Assembly (NCBI GenBank): GCA_036925085.1 | Contig: JAUPFP010000090.1 | Span: forward strand, 231,001-295,000 | Direction: 5' to 3' | Source: Brachycybe producta | Lineage: Eukaryota > Arthropoda > Diplopoda > Playtdesmida > Andrognathidae | Length of the DNA stretch: 64,000 nucleotides | Shown here: positions 61,956 to 64,000 of the stretch, one piece after another | Numbering within the stretch: position 1 is the first letter of the stretch | Layout: each line of letters begins with the position of its first letter | Notes under the pieces: model-generated | What the model saw: the letters and a program-made list of their open reading frames with translations, nothing else | Databases searched by the model: none | Told to the model about the DNA's origin: nothing | Program-made: the position numbers and the translations under genes

Positions 61956-62600
61956 GCTAGCAGTTATCACCGAAGTCTGAACCTAGGGTTTCAAACCACC
62001 ATAAACCGTTTTCATTGAATATCTCGCTTTACAGCCGAGATAAGTTCCAAAAAATTGGCCCTATATCGAATCATTTATTTTGATACAAAAACATACAAAT
62101 TCCATAAAAATCTGTTCCAATTTCATAAGAAAAAAAAAAATTAGAAAATCACTAAGTTTATAGTTGAAAATGCATTTCTTTGCTTTCTATTTCATTTTTT
62201 TTAAATAACGATTTTTATATACTAGCACTAGCTTTATTTAGTGCCCGGCTTTACCGGGAATGACATTGCGACTTGTAATAAGTTGCATTGACCTAGAAAT
62301 TGGCAGCAGAATGTCCCGTAAAAGTTTTATTGCGCTACGTTGTGCCATTTGTGAGATCTCGATGCTTCGTACATACAAACATAATGACAAACTTTCAGAA
62401 ATCTAGTATAGATTTAATAATATGTAAATACAAAAATATCAAATAAAAATATATAATAAAAAACACAAATTAAAATGTTAAAGAACAGACATTATAATTG
62501 GAATCTAAAGAGGAACATGAATATTGAAGAATCGCATGACACCATGGTGTTGATCCATCACCATCGGCTGTTGTGGAAGGACCAGGTTTTATAAAATGTG
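61956..62600. other. Unassigned stretch
   Basis: GCCCGGCTTTACCGGGAATG at 62242 is a short CCCGG inverted pair. Otherwise AT-rich and unassigned. Confidence 0.4.
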
Positions 62601-62700
62601 TCCAACAGATGCTGGCTGGCCATATGGCAGCTCGGGCAAATGCCAGAAGGGCCAGTAGTCATTTGGGCCGTTATTCAATTGGGTTGGTTGGTTCTTTTTT
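62601..62700 (+). mobile_element. hAT-like MITE remnant (GGGCAAATGCC type)
   Basis: GCTGGCTGGCCATATGGCAG, CTCGGGCAAATGCC and GGGCCAGTAG resemble the start of the widespread CAGGGCCGGACTGGCC...GGGCAAATGCCC hAT MITEs (compare 30210 and 29563). Tips are lost. A 78-codon frame across it is not a gene. Confidence 0.45.
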
Positions 62701-63930
62701 CAAAAAATATTGTCAGTTCAGTATAAAATGCCAGGGCCAAATTATTTTCTTAGCATGCCTCTGGTGTCCAACGTTTGTTATTTTGCCTTGCTTATTAAAA
62801 TACATATAGAGTTTCTCTCCGATTTCTTTGCCGTATATCGAAACATTTTGGGGCTGTAAATCGAAAATATAATTTAAAAAAAAAATAGAAGGTAGAGAGA
62901 TAGGAATGTTTTTCATCTTTAAACTGGAAGACGTTTTATCTGCGTCTTTCTGGTATGTGAGTACATTCTGCAATGTTTCCAACTTTGAAAGACATTGATA
63001 TGCCAGAGATTTTGCTTTTTTTACTAGCCATAAAGAGATTTTTTTTCAAGAAGAAGAAGAAGAAGAAAGAAAAAAAAATGGTATTTGAATTTCTCTCTTT
63101 TGCAATGTGTTTGTATAAAGAAATAGTAAAAGATTGCTAAGAATGAAGAAGAAAAAAACCTTTCGAAAAGAGAGAAAGGGAAAACGAGTAAAAAAAGTTG
63201 GCAAATTCTTAGCTTAAGATTTTCTCAGATTCATGAAAAGTAGCAATGTCAGTATTAAAGAAGATTTAAATGGACAATTAAGTCACTAAGGCGGAACTGA
63301 ACACAAGTTTCCATTCCTTATTGTATATATTATTATAGGAATGGAGGAGAAGAAGAAAGCCGAAGAAGAAGCCCAGTCATGGATAACATTGCTATTAGAT
63401 AAGAAACGTTGTAATTTTACAGTGTGTTTGATTTTATTATAAAAAAACCTCCAAAAAAAATAAGTAGCAATTGTTTCAATGAGTTGAGAAAAGATAAAGT
63501 AAGAAGGAGAATATATACACATATTACACCACACATAAAAGAAAAAATAATGACATTGTTATAAGTTCAAATATCTATGGGAATTTACATGAACAATTAT
63601 TTTTATTTCATTTTTTCTGTTCAGACAAATAGTAATGGGATGGATCACACATGCTAAAAAAACACATCAGAAAATAGAATTAGAAATAAAAAAAATTCTG
63701 GTATTCTTTTGCACTCAAAAGATATTAATTATGGTGCTTCTGGGAAATTTCTTACAAAGTGAGATTTTAGTCAGTTCTTCTCTAAGGGATGGATCACACA
63801 TGTTGAAAAAAAAACATCAGAAAATAGAAATATAAAAATCAAAATAACATTTCATTTATTTTTCTGTGTTTCTTTGTGCTCAAATTTACATTATATGGCG
63901 TTTCTGATAAATGCTAAATATAAAATGTAA
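62701..63930. other. Unassigned AT-rich stretch with a local duplication
   Basis: GAA run at 63049-63067. GGATGGATCACACATG followed by AAAAAACA(C)ATCAGAAAATAGA occurs twice (63637 and 63787), an imperfect 45 bp direct repeat about 150 bp apart. No gene recognised. Confidence 0.45.
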
Positions 63931-63934
63931 TTAT

Positions 63935-64000
63935 TAGGGCTCGAATTTTGATGCAATATCAACCGGAATGTTTCTCAATATGTGGCCCAAGTGCCAATTG
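63935..64000 (+). mobile_element. hAT-CGG element, cut by the window end
   Basis: TAGGGCTCGAATTTTGATGC then AATATCAACCGGAATGTTTC and GGCCCAAGTGCCAATTG follow the left arm of 18903 closely. The rest lies beyond the window. Confidence 0.7.

Overview
The window looks like non-coding nuclear DNA from a eukaryote, most likely an invertebrate animal. It is strongly AT-rich and full of homopolymer and dinucleotide runs. Its recognisable content is almost entirely DNA transposons (palindromic MITEs, hAT-like, mariner-like and Helitron-like elements) plus minisatellites. I could not narrow the organism further. I see no convincing host gene, no rRNA or tRNA gene, no CRISPR array and no prokaryotic operon. 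The longest open frames are chance frames in AT-rich DNA or read through tandem repeats. Two weak coding remnants are listed: a 40-codon mariner-like transposase tail (30517-30639) and an unidentified open stretch on the minus strand (26219-26443).

Repeat families are named here for use in the entries. MITE-9: palindromic, ends ACAGGC/GCCTGT, 8-10 bp target duplications, nine copies (273, 11010, 13432, 23156, 31438, 39790, 41247, 44377, 51806). hAT-CGG: ends TAGGGCTCGG, 8 bp target duplications, about eleven copies. PAL-M: ends TTAAGGTGG, arms containing the word AACTAGAAGGGTAGCT, a dozen or so copies. TIR-N: ends GGTGGCTGAATAG, with one full copy at 39331-40062. TIR-K: ends ACGGAGCCCTG, three copies with internal 21 bp tandem repeats. 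TIR-L: ends AATACCTNGTACACA, five copies. TIR-G: ends CCTCGTTTCCAC, four copies. Hel-1: Helitron-like, three copies with a hairpin and CTAG 3' end. PAL-S: two copies.

Layout. 1-5.4 kb: TIR-N, PAL-M, MITE-9 and TIR-L remnants, an inverted pair of minisatellites around a GGTTAGG-type array, and an hAT-like element that carries both a Helitron and a 28 bp satellite. 5.4-9.5 kb: two minisatellites, hAT-CGG, TIR-K, hairpins. 9.5-15 kb: sparse, then a nested cluster at 11.3-13.8 kb. 15-24 kb: Helitron, TIR-G, TIR-K, hAT-CGG, TIR-L and foldback elements. 24-30 kb: sparse, with the candidate coding fragment and foldbacks. 30-34.9 kb: mariner and hAT elements with precise target duplications, then a 29 bp minisatellite. 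35-40 kb: hAT remnants, a TAA-flanked inverted-repeat element, and the full TIR-N. 40.6-46.6 kb: two multi-level nests and TIR-G copies. 47-56 kb: PAL-M, PAL-S, Helitron, TIR-G, hairpins. 56-64 kb: sparse, with a TA-flanked mariner-like element, PAL-M copies and a near-perfect 134 bp hairpin.

No genes work together here. The main information in the window is the insertion order recorded by nested elements with intact target-site duplications, plus regulatory-type words carried by some MITEs (a CRE-like TGACGTCA, and inverted AGGTCA half-sites). Family names such as hAT, MULE, mariner and Helitron rest on terminal motifs and duplication lengths read from the sequence, not on database matches.
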